From contig OZ251218.1 in assembly GCA_965240365.1 (NCBI GenBank), forward strand, positions 3,472,001-3,536,000: 64,000 nt of DNA, given 5' to 3'. Origin of the DNA: G965240365 sp965240365 (lineage in GTDB: Bacteria > Pseudomonadota > Gammaproteobacteria > Eutrophobiales > Eutrophobiaceae). Below are positions 15,436 through 24,920 of this stretch, in pieces; position 1 is the stretch's first letter; every line of letters starts with the position of its first letter. The notes below the pieces were generated by a model. That model saw only the letters and a program-made list of their open reading frames with translations, had not been told where the DNA came from and did not search any database. The translations under genes were made by a program, and so were the position numbers.

Positions 15436-16713
15436 TTAAAGCTCCATAAGTGCGATGGCAGGCGTTTCAAGCAAGTCTTTGAGACTTTGAATGAATTGCG
15501 CCGCATTCCAGCCGTCGATCACCCTGTGGTCGAAACTGCACGAGATGTTCATCATGTCGCGAGGAACAAAATCCGTTCCGTTCCAAATGGGACGTTTTGC
15601 GATCTTGTTAATCCCGATGATGGCCACTTCCGGCCGGTTGAGGATGGGGGTGGTCGCCAGCCCGCCCAAGGGACCGAGCGAGGAGATCGTGATCGTTGAG
15701 CCGCTCAGCTCTTCGCGCGTGGCCGAACCATTCCGACTGGCTTCGGCCAATCGCTCAAGCTCCGCGCCCGCTTCGGACAGGCTGAGCGTTTCGGCATGAC
15801 GCACCACCGGAACCATTAAGCCGGTGTCCGTCTGGGTTGCGATACCGATATGCACGCCCTCATGACGTAAGATGATGTTTTCGGTATCATCGAAATGCGC
15901 GTTCATCTCCGGATGGTCTTCCACGGCGCGCACCAATGCGCGCATGATGAACGGCAAAAGGGTCAGTTTTGCATGCGTGCCTCTTTCATTGACCTTTTTC
16001 CGTAAGCCGGTGAGGTCAGTGACGTCTATTTCCTCGACAATGGTGATGTGCGGAGCGCGGGCTTTCGCGGCTTCCATACGTTCGGAGATCCGTTTGCGCA
16101 GCCCCGCGACCTTGATTTCCGTGACCGCGGTGCGCGGTGCGCTGTTCCCAAGCGGTAAGGGAGTTGTCGAATCATAGTTATCAAGGTCTTGTCGGCTAAT
16201 CCGACCGGCCGGGCCGCTACCGGCGACACGCCTAAGATCGATCCCGCGTTCCAACGCCAATTTGCGCACGCTTGGTGCGGCGAGCGGGCGGGTATCGGGC
16301 AGTCGAGGCTGCGGGGAGGTGGCGCGTTTGGTGGGTTCTGGGGGGGAGGCAACCGGCAAGTCAGGAGGTGTTACATCTGGTTCCTTGGCCTTTTGCGGTG
16401 GTGCTTCGGCTTCCTCTTTCTGGTTGCTCGGCTTTGCGGCCGGGGGCGGGGTATCTACCGCATCGCCCTCGCCATCCACCTCCAGATGCACCAGATCGGC
16501 ACCCACTGCCAGAGTGTCGCCTACCGTACCGCCAATCCACACAACGGTGCCGGTGCGCGAGGCCGGAACCTCGACGGTGGCTTTGTCGGTCATGACATCG
16601 GCTATTGTCGCGTCTTCGGCGATCAGGTCGCCGATTTTAACATGAAGTTCGACAAGTTCCGCTTCGGCAATACCCTCTCCAATATCGGGTAGCTTGATGG
16701 CGATAATACCCAT
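15436..16713 (-). CDS. bkdB: Branched-chain keto-acid dehydrogenase E2 (lipoamide acyltransferase)
   Basis: Transfers the branched acyl group from lipoyl to CoA. Order of parts: N-terminal lipoyl domain (LPDIGEGIAEAELVE, lipoylated Lys in MTDKATVEVP), a Pro/Ala/Lys linker, a peripheral-subunit-binding domain (APSVRKLALERGIDLRRVAG), and a catalytic domain with DHRVIDGWNAAQF at the C-terminus. ATG at 16713 fits the lipoyl domain start; a longer upstream frame reads unrelated residues through the E1 beta end. The gap from the E1 beta stop is one base. Confidence 0.93.
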   Translation of the reverse strand: MGIIAIKLPDIGEGIAEAELVELHVKIGDLIAEDATIADVMTDKATVEVPASRTGTVVWIGGTVGDTLAVGADLVHLEVDGEGDAVDTPPPAAKPSNQKEEAEAPPQKAKEPDVTPPDLPVASPPEPTKRATSPQPRLPDTRPLAAPSVRKLALERGIDLRRVAGSGPAGRISRQDLDNYDSTTPLPLGNSAPRTAVTEIKVAGLRKRISERMEAAKARAPHITIVEEIDVTDLTGLRKKVNERGTHAKLTLLPFIMRALVRAVEDHPEMNAHFDDTENIILRHEGVHIGIATQTDTGLMVPVVRHAETLSLSEAGAELERLAEASRNGSATREELSGSTITISSLGPLGGLATTPILNRPEVAIIGINKIAKRPIWNGTDFVPRDMMNISCSFDHRVIDGWNAAQFIQSLKDLLETPAIALMEL

Positions 16714-16714
16714 T

Positions 16715-17728
16715 TTACGCCTCCACCAGATGTTTGAGCGCGCAGGCGACGCGATCGGGGCCGGGGAAATAGTACCATTCCTGCGCGTGCGGATAAGGGG
16801 TGTCCCATCCCGCAATCCGCCTTACGGGTGTTTCGAGATGGTAGAAACAACGCTCTTGCACCAAGGCTGCCAGTTCGGCACCAAAGCCGGATGTGAGCGT
16901 CGCCTCGTGGACGATCAGACAGCGGCCGTTGCACTCGACCGAGGCGAAGATCGTTTCGGTATCAAGCGGCAAGAGGGTGCGAAGATCGATGATTTCGGCA
17001 TCGATACCCGATTCCTGAACGGCCGCTTCGGCGACATATACCATGGTGCCGTATGTGAGGATCGTGGCGGCGTCGCCGGTGCGCCGGATTGCGGCTTTGC
17101 TCAACGGAACCGGGGTATAGCCTTCCTCCACAGCGCCGAGCGGATGTTTCTTCCACGATACGATCAGTTTGTCGTGATGCCCGTCGAACGGACCGTTATA
17201 GAGGCGCTTAGGCTCAAGGAAAACCACCGGATCCGGATCGGCGATGGCCGATAGCAGCAGGCCCTTGGCGTCGGCAGGTGTGGAGGGGACCACCGTCTTA
17301 AGCCCCGCGACATGAGTAAATAATGCTTCGGGGCTCTGGCTGTGGGTCTGTGCGCCGAAAATGCCTCCACCGGTGGGCATGCGCACCACCAGCGGGGCGG
17401 TAAACTCACCGGCGGATCGGTAACGCAGACGGGCGGCTTCGGAGACAAGCTGGTCATAGCCGGGATACATGTAATCGGCGAATTGAATCTCGATACATGG
17501 TTTGAGGCCATAGGCGGCCATGCCGACGGCCGCACCGACAATGCCCAACTCGCTGATTGGCGTGTCAAAGCATCGCGCTTTTCCGAACTCGTTCTGAAGA
17601 CCTGCCGTACAGCGGAACACACCTCCGAAATAGCCGACATCCTGGCCGAAAACGACGACGCTTTCATCGGCGATCATGGCTTGACGTATCCCGTCGCGGA
17701 TCGCCTCAATCATGGTCATTTCCGCCAT
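16715..17728 (-). CDS. bkdA2: Branched-chain keto-acid dehydrogenase E1 beta
   Basis: Beta chain of the thiamine-diphosphate-dependent decarboxylase, 337 residues. Family features: VFGQDVGYFGGVFRCT, TPISELGIVGAAVGMA (the Glu that activates ThDP), and FADYMYPGYDQLVSEAARL with RMPTGGGIFG. Its start overlaps the E1 alpha stop by one base (TGATG), indicating coupled translation of the two subunits. FADYMYPGYDQ is typical of the branched-chain rather than pyruvate type. Confidence 0.93.
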   Translation of the reverse strand: MAEMTMIEAIRDGIRQAMIADESVVVFGQDVGYFGGVFRCTAGLQNEFGKARCFDTPISELGIVGAAVGMAAYGLKPCIEIQFADYMYPGYDQLVSEAARLRYRSAGEFTAPLVVRMPTGGGIFGAQTHSQSPEALFTHVAGLKTVVPSTPADAKGLLLSAIADPDPVVFLEPKRLYNGPFDGHHDKLIVSWKKHPLGAVEEGYTPVPLSKAAIRRTGDAATILTYGTMVYVAEAAVQESGIDAEIIDLRTLLPLDTETIFASVECNGRCLIVHEATLTSGFGAELAALVQERCFYHLETPVRRIAGWDTPYPHAQEWYYFPGPDRVACALKHLVEA

Positions 17729-18948
17729 CAGTAACCCGCCTCCTGGCGCTGTGCGCGTAAATGCGGCGGCATATCGGCGAAGACATCCTCGAACATGCCT
17801 TTGGGGGAGGGCAGGCGGCCGGTGGTCAGGGTTCCGATGGCTTCGGCCTCGCGCTGCGCTTCCATGACAATCTCCAGCGCTTCGGCTTCCGCTTGGCGGT
17901 GCCGTTCCTCGCTCCAGGCGTCAAGTGCAATCAGATGATCTTTGAGCCGCAGCACAGGATCGCCCAGCGGCCAAGCATCGCTTTCCTCCTTGGGTCGATA
18001 GCCTGTCGGATCATCAGAGGTACTGTGCCCGCCGGCGCGATAGGTCACATACTCAACAACGGTCGGCCCCAGATTCCGCCGTGCACGTTCGGCGGCCCAA
18101 CATCCGGCGGCGTAAACGGCGAGATAATCATTGCCGTCAACGCGCAGTGCCGGAATACCGAAGCCGTGGCCGCGTACGGCAAACGTACCGGCCCCGCCGC
18201 GTGCGATCCCCTGAAAAGTCGAAATCGCCCACTGATTATTGACGATGTTGAGAATGACGGGCGCTTTATAGGTTGAGGCGAAGACAAGGGCGGCGTGAAA
18301 ATCGCTTTCGGCGGTTGAACCGTCACCGATCCATGCGGCGGCGATCTTGTCGTCATTGGAGATGGCCGAGGCCATCGCCCATCCCACCGCCTGAATATAC
18401 TGGGTGGCCACATTGCCCGAGATCGAAAAAAATCCGTGCGGTTTCGAGGAATACAATACCGGCAACTGCCTGCCATGCACCGTATCGCCCTCATTGGAAT
18501 AGACTTGGCACATCATGTCGCGCAAAGGATAATCCGAGGCAATGAGCAGACCCGCTTGACGGTAGGTGGGGAAGTTCATATCGCCGTCGCGCAAGGTTCG
18601 CTGGAACGCGCAGGCGACGGCCTCCTCGCCCAGATTCTGCATATAAAAAGATGTTTTGCCTTGCCGCTGTGCCATCAGCATACGGGCATCATAGGCCCGC
18701 AGCATCAGCATGTGCCGCAATCCGTCGCGCAGCGCGTCTTCGCTCAGATCGGGTTTCCACGGACCGACCGCTTTGCCCTGCCGGTTTAAGACCCTGATGA
18801 TTCCAAAGGCGAGATCCCGCATGGCCTCGGGGGTTTCGTCGATCTCCGGGCGTCTGATTTCACCGGCCTTGGGGATGACGACGTTCGAGAAATCTGGCGT
18901 GTCACCGGGGCGTACTTCAGGTTCGGGAACGTGCAGGAACAGCGTCAT
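17728..18948 (-). CDS. bkdA1: Branched-chain keto-acid dehydrogenase E1 alpha
   Basis: Alpha chain that binds thiamine diphosphate through GDGSTAESDFHAALVFAST ending in NNQWAIS. YRAGGHSTSDDPTGYRP is the usual phosphorylation-loop region, and MCQVYSNEGDTVHGRQLP is family sequence. ATG 18948 gives about 406 residues and follows the enoyl-CoA hydratase stop by seven bases; the longer frame upstream runs inside that gene. It decarboxylates the keto acids of valine, leucine and isoleucine. Confidence 0.93.
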   Translation of the reverse strand: MTLFLHVPEPEVRPGDTPDFSNVVIPKAGEIRRPEIDETPEAMRDLAFGIIRVLNRQGKAVGPWKPDLSEDALRDGLRHMLMLRAYDARMLMAQRQGKTSFYMQNLGEEAVACAFQRTLRDGDMNFPTYRQAGLLIASDYPLRDMMCQVYSNEGDTVHGRQLPVLYSSKPHGFFSISGNVATQYIQAVGWAMASAISNDDKIAAAWIGDGSTAESDFHAALVFASTYKAPVILNIVNNQWAISTFQGIARGGAGTFAVRGHGFGIPALRVDGNDYLAVYAAGCWAAERARRNLGPTVVEYVTYRAGGHSTSDDPTGYRPKEESDAWPLGDPVLRLKDHLIALDAWSEERHRQAEAEALEIVMEAQREAEAIGTLTTGRLPSPKGMFEDVFADMPPHLRAQRQEAGY

Positions 18949-18955
18949 GTGTACC

Positions 18956-19729
18956 TCACTTATGAGAAAAATCCGGCGCGCGCTTTTCGAGGAATGCGCG
19001 CATGCCCTCGGATTGGTCCGGTCCGGCAAAAAGACTGTGGAAGGACCGGCGTTCGAACCGCAGACCGTCGGCAAGCGTCAGATCATCAGCGCGATCGACC
19101 GCTTCGCGGGCAAGCTGGGCGGCGGAGCGTGAATACCCGGCAATGGTTGCCGCGATCTCGTCAGCGGCCACAATCAATTCACCGTCCGGAACCACACGGC
19201 TGATCAACCCGATGCGCTCGGCTTCCTCGGCATTGATCGTGCGTCCGGTGAGGATGAGGTCCATCGCCCGGCTCCGGCCGATAAGCCGGGTAAGTCTTTG
19301 GGTGCCGCCCATACCGGGCATGACCCCGAGTTTGATTTCGGGTTGCCCGAATTTAGCGCTCTGGGCTGCGATGATAATGTCGCACATCATGGCTAATTCG
19401 CACCCGCCGCCCAGCGCAAAGCCGTGAACGGCCGCGACCATCGGCACCTGCCGTTCGCCCAGCCTGTCCCATTGGGAAAAATAATCCGTACGCACCATTG
19501 TCGGCGCGTCCATAGAGGCCATTTCCGAAATATCGGCACCGGCCGCGAACCCCTTGCCATTGCCCCGCAGAACCACACAGCGCACGGCGTCTTCCCGGTT
19601 GAGCGTCTCCACGGTCGAAAGCACCGCATCAGCCAATTCCGACGATAATGCGTTGAGGGAATCGGGCCGGTTTAAGATGATATGCGCGACCGCGCCGTTG
19701 CGTTCGATCAGGACTGTTTCGGTACTCAT
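18956..19729 (-). CDS. Enoyl-CoA hydratase (methacrylyl-CoA hydration)
   Basis: Crotonase-fold enzyme of 257 residues with the oxyanion-hole region GFAAGADISEM and the catalytic glutamates in GGGCELAMMCD and QPEIKLGVMPGMGGTQRL. Both glutamates are present, so it is a hydratase rather than another crotonase. Its place between mmsB and the BCKDH genes fits hydration of methacrylyl-CoA to 3-hydroxyisobutyryl-CoA in valine breakdown. Start and preceding stop overlap by four bases. Confidence 0.9.
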   Translation of the reverse strand: MSTETVLIERNGAVAHIILNRPDSLNALSSELADAVLSTVETLNREDAVRCVVLRGNGKGFAAGADISEMASMDAPTMVRTDYFSQWDRLGERQVPMVAAVHGFALGGGCELAMMCDIIIAAQSAKFGQPEIKLGVMPGMGGTQRLTRLIGRSRAMDLILTGRTINAEEAERIGLISRVVPDGELIVAADEIAATIAGYSRSAAQLAREAVDRADDLTLADGLRFERRSFHSLFAGPDQSEGMRAFLEKRAPDFSHK

Positions 19730-20592
19730 GGGTTCGGCTTTCCTATTTCATCAAGATAGGCTGAAAAATCCCGCCCGGCACCTGTGCTGCCGGCGAACTG
19801 CTTGTAGATTTCGGCTGCCAAAGCCCCCATCCGCGTCGGCGTGCCGGTGCTGTTGGCGGATTGCTGCGAGAGCTCCAAATCCTTCAGCATCAGCTCCACC
19901 GCGAAGCCCGGCGCGTATCCGTTATCGGACGGTGATTGCGGCCCGACGCCGGGGGCGGGGGAGTAGGTGTTGAGCGACCAGCAACTGCCGGACGCGCTGG
20001 CCGCGACATCGAAGAATTTCTGTCGTGACAATCCGAGGCGATCGGCCAGGGCAAAAGCTTCGCAGACCCCCAACATCGAAATGCCGAGCAGCATGTTGTT
20101 GCAGAGTTTTGCCGCCTGACCAGCGCCCTGGTCGCCACAATGCACGATTTTGCCGCCCATTTGGCTGAGCACGGCCTCTGCGGCGGGAAAATCTGCGATA
20201 TGCGCGCCGACCATGAATGTCAGAGTTGCGTCCTTGGCACCCTGCACACCGCCGGATACCGGCGCATCAACGGCCTTGAGGCCGCGCTCATCAGCTTTGG
20301 CCGCTGCTTGGCGCGCCTCGGTCACATCGACCGTGGAACAATCGATCATCAACGCGCCCGCAGGCACGCTGGGCAAAATGTCGTCATAGACCTGATTGAG
20401 AATGCGGCCATTGGGCAGCATGGTGATCACGACATCCGCATTCTTTACCGCTGCTTGCGCCGTATCGGCGGCGGTGATGGGGCCGGGCACCGATGCAACA
20501 GTATCGAAGCCGATGACATTGTTGGGACCTTTGGCGAGGTTTAAGGCCATGGGAAGTCCCATATTGCCGAGGCCGATAAATCCGATCTTCAT
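19726..20592 (-). CDS. mmsB: 3-Hydroxyisobutyrate dehydrogenase
   Basis: NAD-dependent oxidation of 3-hydroxyisobutyrate to methylmalonate semialdehyde. N-terminal dinucleotide motif MKIGFIGLGNMGLPMALNL, substrate motif DAPVSGGVQGAKDATLTFMV, catalytic Lys in GAGQAAKLCNNMLL. ATG 20592 places the Rossmann motif at the N-terminus, as in the family; the 60 residues upstream in the same frame belong to the overlapping hydrolase gene. ATGA overlaps both neighbours. Confidence 0.93.
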   Translation of the reverse strand: MKIGFIGLGNMGLPMALNLAKGPNNVIGFDTVASVPGPITAADTAQAAVKNADVVITMLPNGRILNQVYDDILPSVPAGALMIDCSTVDVTEARQAAAKADERGLKAVDAPVSGGVQGAKDATLTFMVGAHIADFPAAEAVLSQMGGKIVHCGDQGAGQAAKLCNNMLLGISMLGVCEAFALADRLGLSRQKFFDVAASASGSCWSLNTYSPAPGVGPQSPSDNGYAPGFAVELMLKDLELSQQSANSTGTPTRMGALAAEIYKQFAGSTGAGRDFSAYLDEIGKPNP

Positions 20593-21632
20593 CTCACATG
20601 TCCTTGCATAGGAGGTTCCGGGAAAACCGTCTGGTCGTCGGGAACGGGTGCGAGCAGGGCGGTAACCAAATCCTCCGGCACGTCCTGTACGCTTGGGTGG
20701 CGCCAGCGCGGCGTATTGTCTTTGTCGATGATCACCGACCGTATGCCTTCGAGAAGGTCGCTCTGCGTGCATGCCCGAGACGTGAAGCGGAACTCGTGTT
20801 CAATCGCTTCTTTGATGCCGCTGAACTGGCGGGCGCTGCGCACGAGCGAGAGCGTGGCCGCCATGGATAGCGGGCTGTTGCGCCCAAGCGGTTCGGCAAA
20901 GGGCGTGTTTTGAGCGGCGGAAACAATGTCTTCGATCCGCGTGGCGGAGAAAACCTCTTCCAAGAGGTCAAGCCGCTCGGACGCCCAGGGTTGTACGGGC
21001 TTCCCGGCCGCCTGAAGCGCCCGCGCATCTCCGGTTTCGACCATCTCGGCGATTAATGTGTCCCAATGCGCCTGATCGATCAAGTGATCGGCGAAGCCCG
21101 CAAAAACCGCGTCCTCGCCGGAGATTCGGTCTCCGGTCAGCCCCATATATTCACCGATCCGTCCGGGGGCGTGGCCGAGCAGCCAAGTGCCGCCGACATC
21201 CGGGATCAGGCCGATGCCGCATTCGGGCATGGCAATTTTCGCGCGCGGATCGACAACACGATGCGCTAAATGGCAGCCGATACCGACGCCGCCGCCCATG
21301 ACATAGCCGTGCAGAAAGCTGACAATGGGCTTGGGGTAAGAAGCAAGCGCGGCGTTAAGACGGTACTCTTCGGCCCAAAACATCAGAGGTAAGTTGCCAT
21401 CCCCCTCTTGGCAGGCCGTGTATATCAGGCGGATGTCGCCACCGGCGCAAAAGGCTTTTTCACCTGCCCCTTCAATGATCACAATGCTGACGTCATCATC
21501 GTGCCGCCACGCTTCGATCGCGTTGCGTAGGGTCTTACACATTGCCGGGTTTAGGGCGTTGAGCGTTTTGGGTCTGTTTAGCAAGAGGCGGCCAGCTTTG
21601 CCTTCCTTGCGGACGAGGAGCTCTTCGCTCAT
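20589..21632 (-). CDS. 3-Hydroxyisobutyryl-CoA hydrolase
   Basis: Crotonase-superfamily thioesterase (HIBCH type), 347 residues. GEKAFCAGGDIRLIY forms part of the oxyanion hole, and PIVSFLHGYVMGGGVGIG and MPECGIGLIPDVGGTWLL carry the catalytic acids. Length and the GGDIR motif separate it from ordinary enoyl-CoA hydratases. It releases free 3-hydroxyisobutyrate, the substrate of the next gene. Four-base overlaps on both sides. Confidence 0.92.
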   Translation of the reverse strand: MSEELLVRKEGKAGRLLLNRPKTLNALNPAMCKTLRNAIEAWRHDDDVSIVIIEGAGEKAFCAGGDIRLIYTACQEGDGNLPLMFWAEEYRLNAALASYPKPIVSFLHGYVMGGGVGIGCHLAHRVVDPRAKIAMPECGIGLIPDVGGTWLLGHAPGRIGEYMGLTGDRISGEDAVFAGFADHLIDQAHWDTLIAEMVETGDARALQAAGKPVQPWASERLDLLEEVFSATRIEDIVSAAQNTPFAEPLGRNSPLSMAATLSLVRSARQFSGIKEAIEHEFRFTSRACTQSDLLEGIRSVIIDKDNTPRWRHPSVQDVPEDLVTALLAPVPDDQTVFPEPPMQGHVR

Positions 21633-22774
21633 GACGGCCTCCGTAAAAGGTCGCGTGCAATGATTAACTGCATGATTTCGTTGGTGCCTTCTAAAATGCG
21701 ATGAACGCGCAGATCGCGGACGATCTTTTCGATGCCGTATTCGGATAGATAACCGTATCCGCCGAGCAGTTGCAGGGCATCGTCAGCGACCTCGGATGCC
21801 GTGTCGGTCACGAAGCGCTTTGCCATCGCACAGCGCCGCGTTGCATCCGAGGCCGATCGGTCCAGCGACCAAGCGGCTTGGCGCAGGAATGTGCGCGATG
21901 CTTCCAGGCGCATCGCCATATCGGCCAGTTTGAACTGCACCGATTGGAAACCGTCCAGCGTGGTGCCGAAAGCGCTGCGCTCACCGACATAGCGCAAGGC
22001 GATGTCAAAAGCCGCTTGAGCCCCGCCCAAAGAACAGGCGGCGATGTTCAACCGCCCGCCATCCAGCCCTTCCATGGCATAGGTGAAACCCGCCCCTTCC
22101 GCGCCTAGCAAATGGTCGGAGGGTACGAAACAGTCATCTAGCTGGACCTGAGCGGTGGGTTGCGCCTTCCAGCCCATTTTCTGTTCAAGCGCCCCAAAGC
22201 TGAGCCCTTCGGCCCCCGCCGGAACGACGATGGTGGAGATGCCCTTTGGGCCGTCACCGCCGGTTCGGCACATCACGACATAGGTGTCCGAATAGGTGCC
22301 GCCGGAGATAAACGCCTTCGTCCCGGTTAGGGCGTAGCCCTCAGCTTGTTTGACTGCCCGGGTGCGCAGGGCGGCGGCATCAGATCCGGAGCCCGGCTCG
22401 GTCAGACAGTAAGAGGCCACCGCCTCAAGACTTACGAGCCGTGGCAGCAAATCCTGCTTAAGCGATGCGGTGGCATATTTCGCCACCATCGACGTACACA
22501 TATTATGGATCGACAGGAACGCCGATACAGACGGGCAGGCCATGGCCAAAGCTTCAAACACCAGCGTTGCGTCGAGCCTGGAAAGCCCGGTCCCGCCGAG
22601 ATCCTCCGGCACGTAAATCGCCCCAAATCCCATCTCGGCAGCCGCACTTAGCACCGTGCGCGGAATGGTTCCGGCTTCTTCCCAAGCCAGCGCATGCGGT
22701 GCGATTTCCTGCTGGCCAAACATGTGGGCGGCATCAAAGAAAGCCGCCTGTTCGTCGGAGAGCGCGAAATCCAT
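21629..22774 (-). CDS. Acyl-CoA dehydrogenase, probably isobutyryl-CoA dehydrogenase
   Basis: FAD flavoprotein of 381 residues that makes methacrylyl-CoA from isobutyryl-CoA. Family landmarks are YCLTEPGSGSDAAALRT (substrate/FAD loop), GTKAFISGG, and the C-terminal QLLGGYGYLSEYGIEKIVRD followed by RILEGTNEIMQLIIAR. The Glu in LEGTNEI is the probable base position for short-chain enzymes. The substrate is inferred from its place next to mmsA, mmsB and the hydrolase. Four bases after mmsA. Confidence 0.9.
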   Translation of the reverse strand: MDFALSDEQAAFFDAAHMFGQQEIAPHALAWEEAGTIPRTVLSAAAEMGFGAIYVPEDLGGTGLSRLDATLVFEALAMACPSVSAFLSIHNMCTSMVAKYATASLKQDLLPRLVSLEAVASYCLTEPGSGSDAAALRTRAVKQAEGYALTGTKAFISGGTYSDTYVVMCRTGGDGPKGISTIVVPAGAEGLSFGALEQKMGWKAQPTAQVQLDDCFVPSDHLLGAEGAGFTYAMEGLDGGRLNIAACSLGGAQAAFDIALRYVGERSAFGTTLDGFQSVQFKLADMAMRLEASRTFLRQAAWSLDRSASDATRRCAMAKRFVTDTASEVADDALQLLGGYGYLSEYGIEKIVRDLRVHRILEGTNEIMQLIIARDLLRRPS

Positions 22775-22778
22775 CGGT

Positions 22779-24275
22779 TTACTCCATTACCGGGATGGAA
22801 AATTCGCCGCCTTTGCGGATACCGGACGGCCAGCGGGAGGTCACCGTCTTGGTGCGCGTGTAAAACCGGAAGGCATCCGGGCCATGTTGGTTGAGGTCGC
22901 CGAACACGGATTTTTTCCAGCCGCCAAAAGTGTGATAGGCCAGCGGCACCGGGATGGGCACGTTCACGCCGACCATGCCGATATTCACACGATGAGAGAA
23001 GTCGCGTGCGGTGTCGCCGTCGCGGGTGAAGATGGCGGTACCGTTGCCATATTCATGCGACATTGCCAGCCCCAGGGCATCCTCGTAGCTTTGCGCCCGG
23101 ACGGTTGACAGAACCGGGCCGAAAATCTCCTGCGTGTAAATGTCCATATCGGGAGTGACGCGGTCAAACAGATGCGGGCCGACCCAAAAACCGTCTTCAT
23201 AGCCTTGCAGGGCCAAGCCTCTGCCATCGACGACCAGTTCGGCACCGGCTTTGAGTCCGGAGTCTACGAGCCGTTCGATATTGGCTTTTGCCGCTGCGGT
23301 GACCACCGGGCCGAAATCGGCGGTTTCATCCGACCAAGGGCCGACTTTTAGCGCCTCTACCTTCGGCTTGAGTTTGGCGATCAAGCGATCGGCGGTTTCA
23401 TCGCCGACCGGAACGGCAACGGAAATTGCCATGCAGCGCTCGCCGGCCGCGCCGAAACCGGCACCCAGCAGGGCGTCGGCGGCCTGGTCGAGATCGGCGT
23501 CAGGCATGATAATCATGTGGTTCTTCGCACCGCCGAAACATTGCGCACGTTTGCCGGCGGCGGTGGCACGTTCGTAGATATAGTGCGCAATCGGCGTTGA
23601 GCCGACAAAGCCGATTGCCTGGACGATCTCGCTATCGAGCAGGGCGTCGACGGCCTCTTTATCGCCATTGACCACTTGCAGCACACCGTCGGGCAATCCC
23701 GCTTCCTTGCAAAGCTCGGCCAACATCAAGGGCACGGACGGGTCACGTTCGGACGGTTTAAGGATCATGGCGTTGCCACAGACAAGGGCGGGGGCAAGCT
23801 TCCAGAGCGGAATCATCGCCGGGAAGTTGAAGGGTGTAATCCCCGCCACGACGCCCAGCGGCTGGCGCATGGAATACATGTCGATGCCCGGACCCGCGCC
23901 ATCGGTGTATTCGCCTTTCAGCAAATGCGGCGCACCGATGCAGAACTCGACCACTTCCAAACCGCGTTGTACGTCGCCCTTGGCGTCCTCGAAAGTTTTG
24001 CCGTGCTCGCGGCTTAAGGTTTCGGCCAGCTTGTCCTTATCGCGATTGAGCAGGTCGACAAGAGCCATCATCACCCGCGCGCGTTTTTGAGGGTTCTGCG
24101 CCGCCCATGCGGGCTGCGCTTCAGCCGCCGCAGCGATGGCACGATCGATTTCGGCTTTGGAGGCCAATGCGACCTTGGCCTGGACCTGACCGGTTGACGG
24201 ATCAAAGATATCTGAGTGCCCAGCCTTATCGGGTGTTACGCGCATGCCGTTGATATGGTGACCGATCATTTGCAT
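22779..24275 (-). CDS. mmsA: Methylmalonate-semialdehyde dehydrogenase (acylating)
   Basis: CoA-acylating aldehyde dehydrogenase, 498 residues, converting methylmalonate semialdehyde to propionyl-CoA. TPFNFPAMIPLWKLAPALVCGN and the active-site Cys in GAAGERCMAISVAV are typical of the MmsA branch, as are FGGAKNHMIIMPDAD and YTRTKTVTSRWP near the end. First gene of the operon. Only about 20 bp separate its start from the left end of an IS701 copy, so the native promoter is gone and transcription probably begins in the IS, or not at all. Confidence 0.93.
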   Translation of the reverse strand: MQMIGHHINGMRVTPDKAGHSDIFDPSTGQVQAKVALASKAEIDRAIAAAAEAQPAWAAQNPQKRARVMMALVDLLNRDKDKLAETLSREHGKTFEDAKGDVQRGLEVVEFCIGAPHLLKGEYTDGAGPGIDMYSMRQPLGVVAGITPFNFPAMIPLWKLAPALVCGNAMILKPSERDPSVPLMLAELCKEAGLPDGVLQVVNGDKEAVDALLDSEIVQAIGFVGSTPIAHYIYERATAAGKRAQCFGGAKNHMIIMPDADLDQAADALLGAGFGAAGERCMAISVAVPVGDETADRLIAKLKPKVEALKVGPWSDETADFGPVVTAAAKANIERLVDSGLKAGAELVVDGRGLALQGYEDGFWVGPHLFDRVTPDMDIYTQEIFGPVLSTVRAQSYEDALGLAMSHEYGNGTAIFTRDGDTARDFSHRVNIGMVGVNVPIPVPLAYHTFGGWKKSVFGDLNQHGPDAFRFYTRTKTVTSRWPSGIRKGGEFSIPVME

Positions 24276-24313
24276 GTTTGAGCCTCTGCTTAAGTACTGC
24301 TGTGTTATAAAAA

Positions 24314-24371
24314 ATAGTGTATTCTACCGTCTGGGTCAAATGATAGTGTATTCTACCGTCTGTATCAAATG
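24314..24371. repeat. 29-bp direct tandem repeat in the IS701 leader
   Basis: Two units (24314-24342 and 24343-24371), identical except for two bases (GG or TA before TCAAATG). The IS701 fragment at 6524-6551 has one unit. The duplication lies in the leader region between the IS end and the transposase start. Confidence 0.9.
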
Positions 24372-24387
24372 TTTGTTGAGTTAAGCG

Positions 24388-24881
24388 ATGGGTTTGAGTC
24401 TGGAACGAGGTTTCGACCGTTACTGCGATGGGATTGTCAATGCACTGGCGCCCGCCGACCGTGAGCAGCCGGCGCGTTGGTATATCCAAGGGTTGATGCT
24501 GCTAGGTAGACGCAAAAGTATCGAGCCGATGGCCGCACGGGTACAGCCGGACAAGGTGGGCTCGGCGCATCAGTGCATGCATCACCTGGTAGCGGATGGG
24601 TTGTGGCGCGATGAGGCGGTATTGTCGGCGGTATCCGAGCGTGTGCTGCCCAGGCTGCTGGGCGCGGATAGGCCGACCTGTTGGAGCATCGACGATACTG
24701 GGTTTCCCAGGAAAGGCAAGCACTCGGTAGGCGTGGCGCGCCAGTACTGCGGGCAGACGGGTAAGCAGGACAATGGTCGGGTGGCCGTATCGCTGTCGAT
24801 TGCCAGTGAGCGTGGCAGCCTACCAATCGGTTATCAGTTGTATTTGCCGCAGGCATGGGCCGAGGACGATGAGCGTTGGGA
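24388..24881 (+). pseudogene. IS701-family transposase, N-terminal fragment
   Basis: MGLSLERGFDRYCDGIVNAL, then RKSIEPMAARVQPDKVGSAH and CWSIDDTGFPRKGKHSVGVA with the first catalytic Asp of the DDE_5 fold. It ends at EDDERW, where a 19-bp palindrome begins. The second Asp and the Glu are lost. No stop or shift occurs before the truncation. Confidence 0.85.
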
Positions 24882-24900
24882 CCTGCCTGCAGCAGGCAGG
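24882..24900 (+). repeat. 19-bp palindrome 23 at the end of the IS701 fragment
   Basis: Perfect copy that forms the exact 3' border of the truncated IS701 transposase. Confidence 0.95.
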
Positions 24901-24920
24901 TCCCATTCTTAACCGGCTTA

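Larger units (their letters stand above)
24296..24881 (+). mobile_element. IS701-family element, 3'-truncated, against the mmsA start
   Basis: The left end begins near CTGCTGTGTTATAA and the transposase reads away from mmsA. The element ends abruptly at the palindrome at 24882, with two thirds of the transposase missing. A shorter piece of the same end is at 6433-6571. Confidence 0.8.

Noticed and set aside
14725..15699. A 324-residue plus-strand frame opposite lpdV
   Set aside because: Shadow of the GC-rich third positions of lpdV and bkdB; low-complexity composition and no motif.
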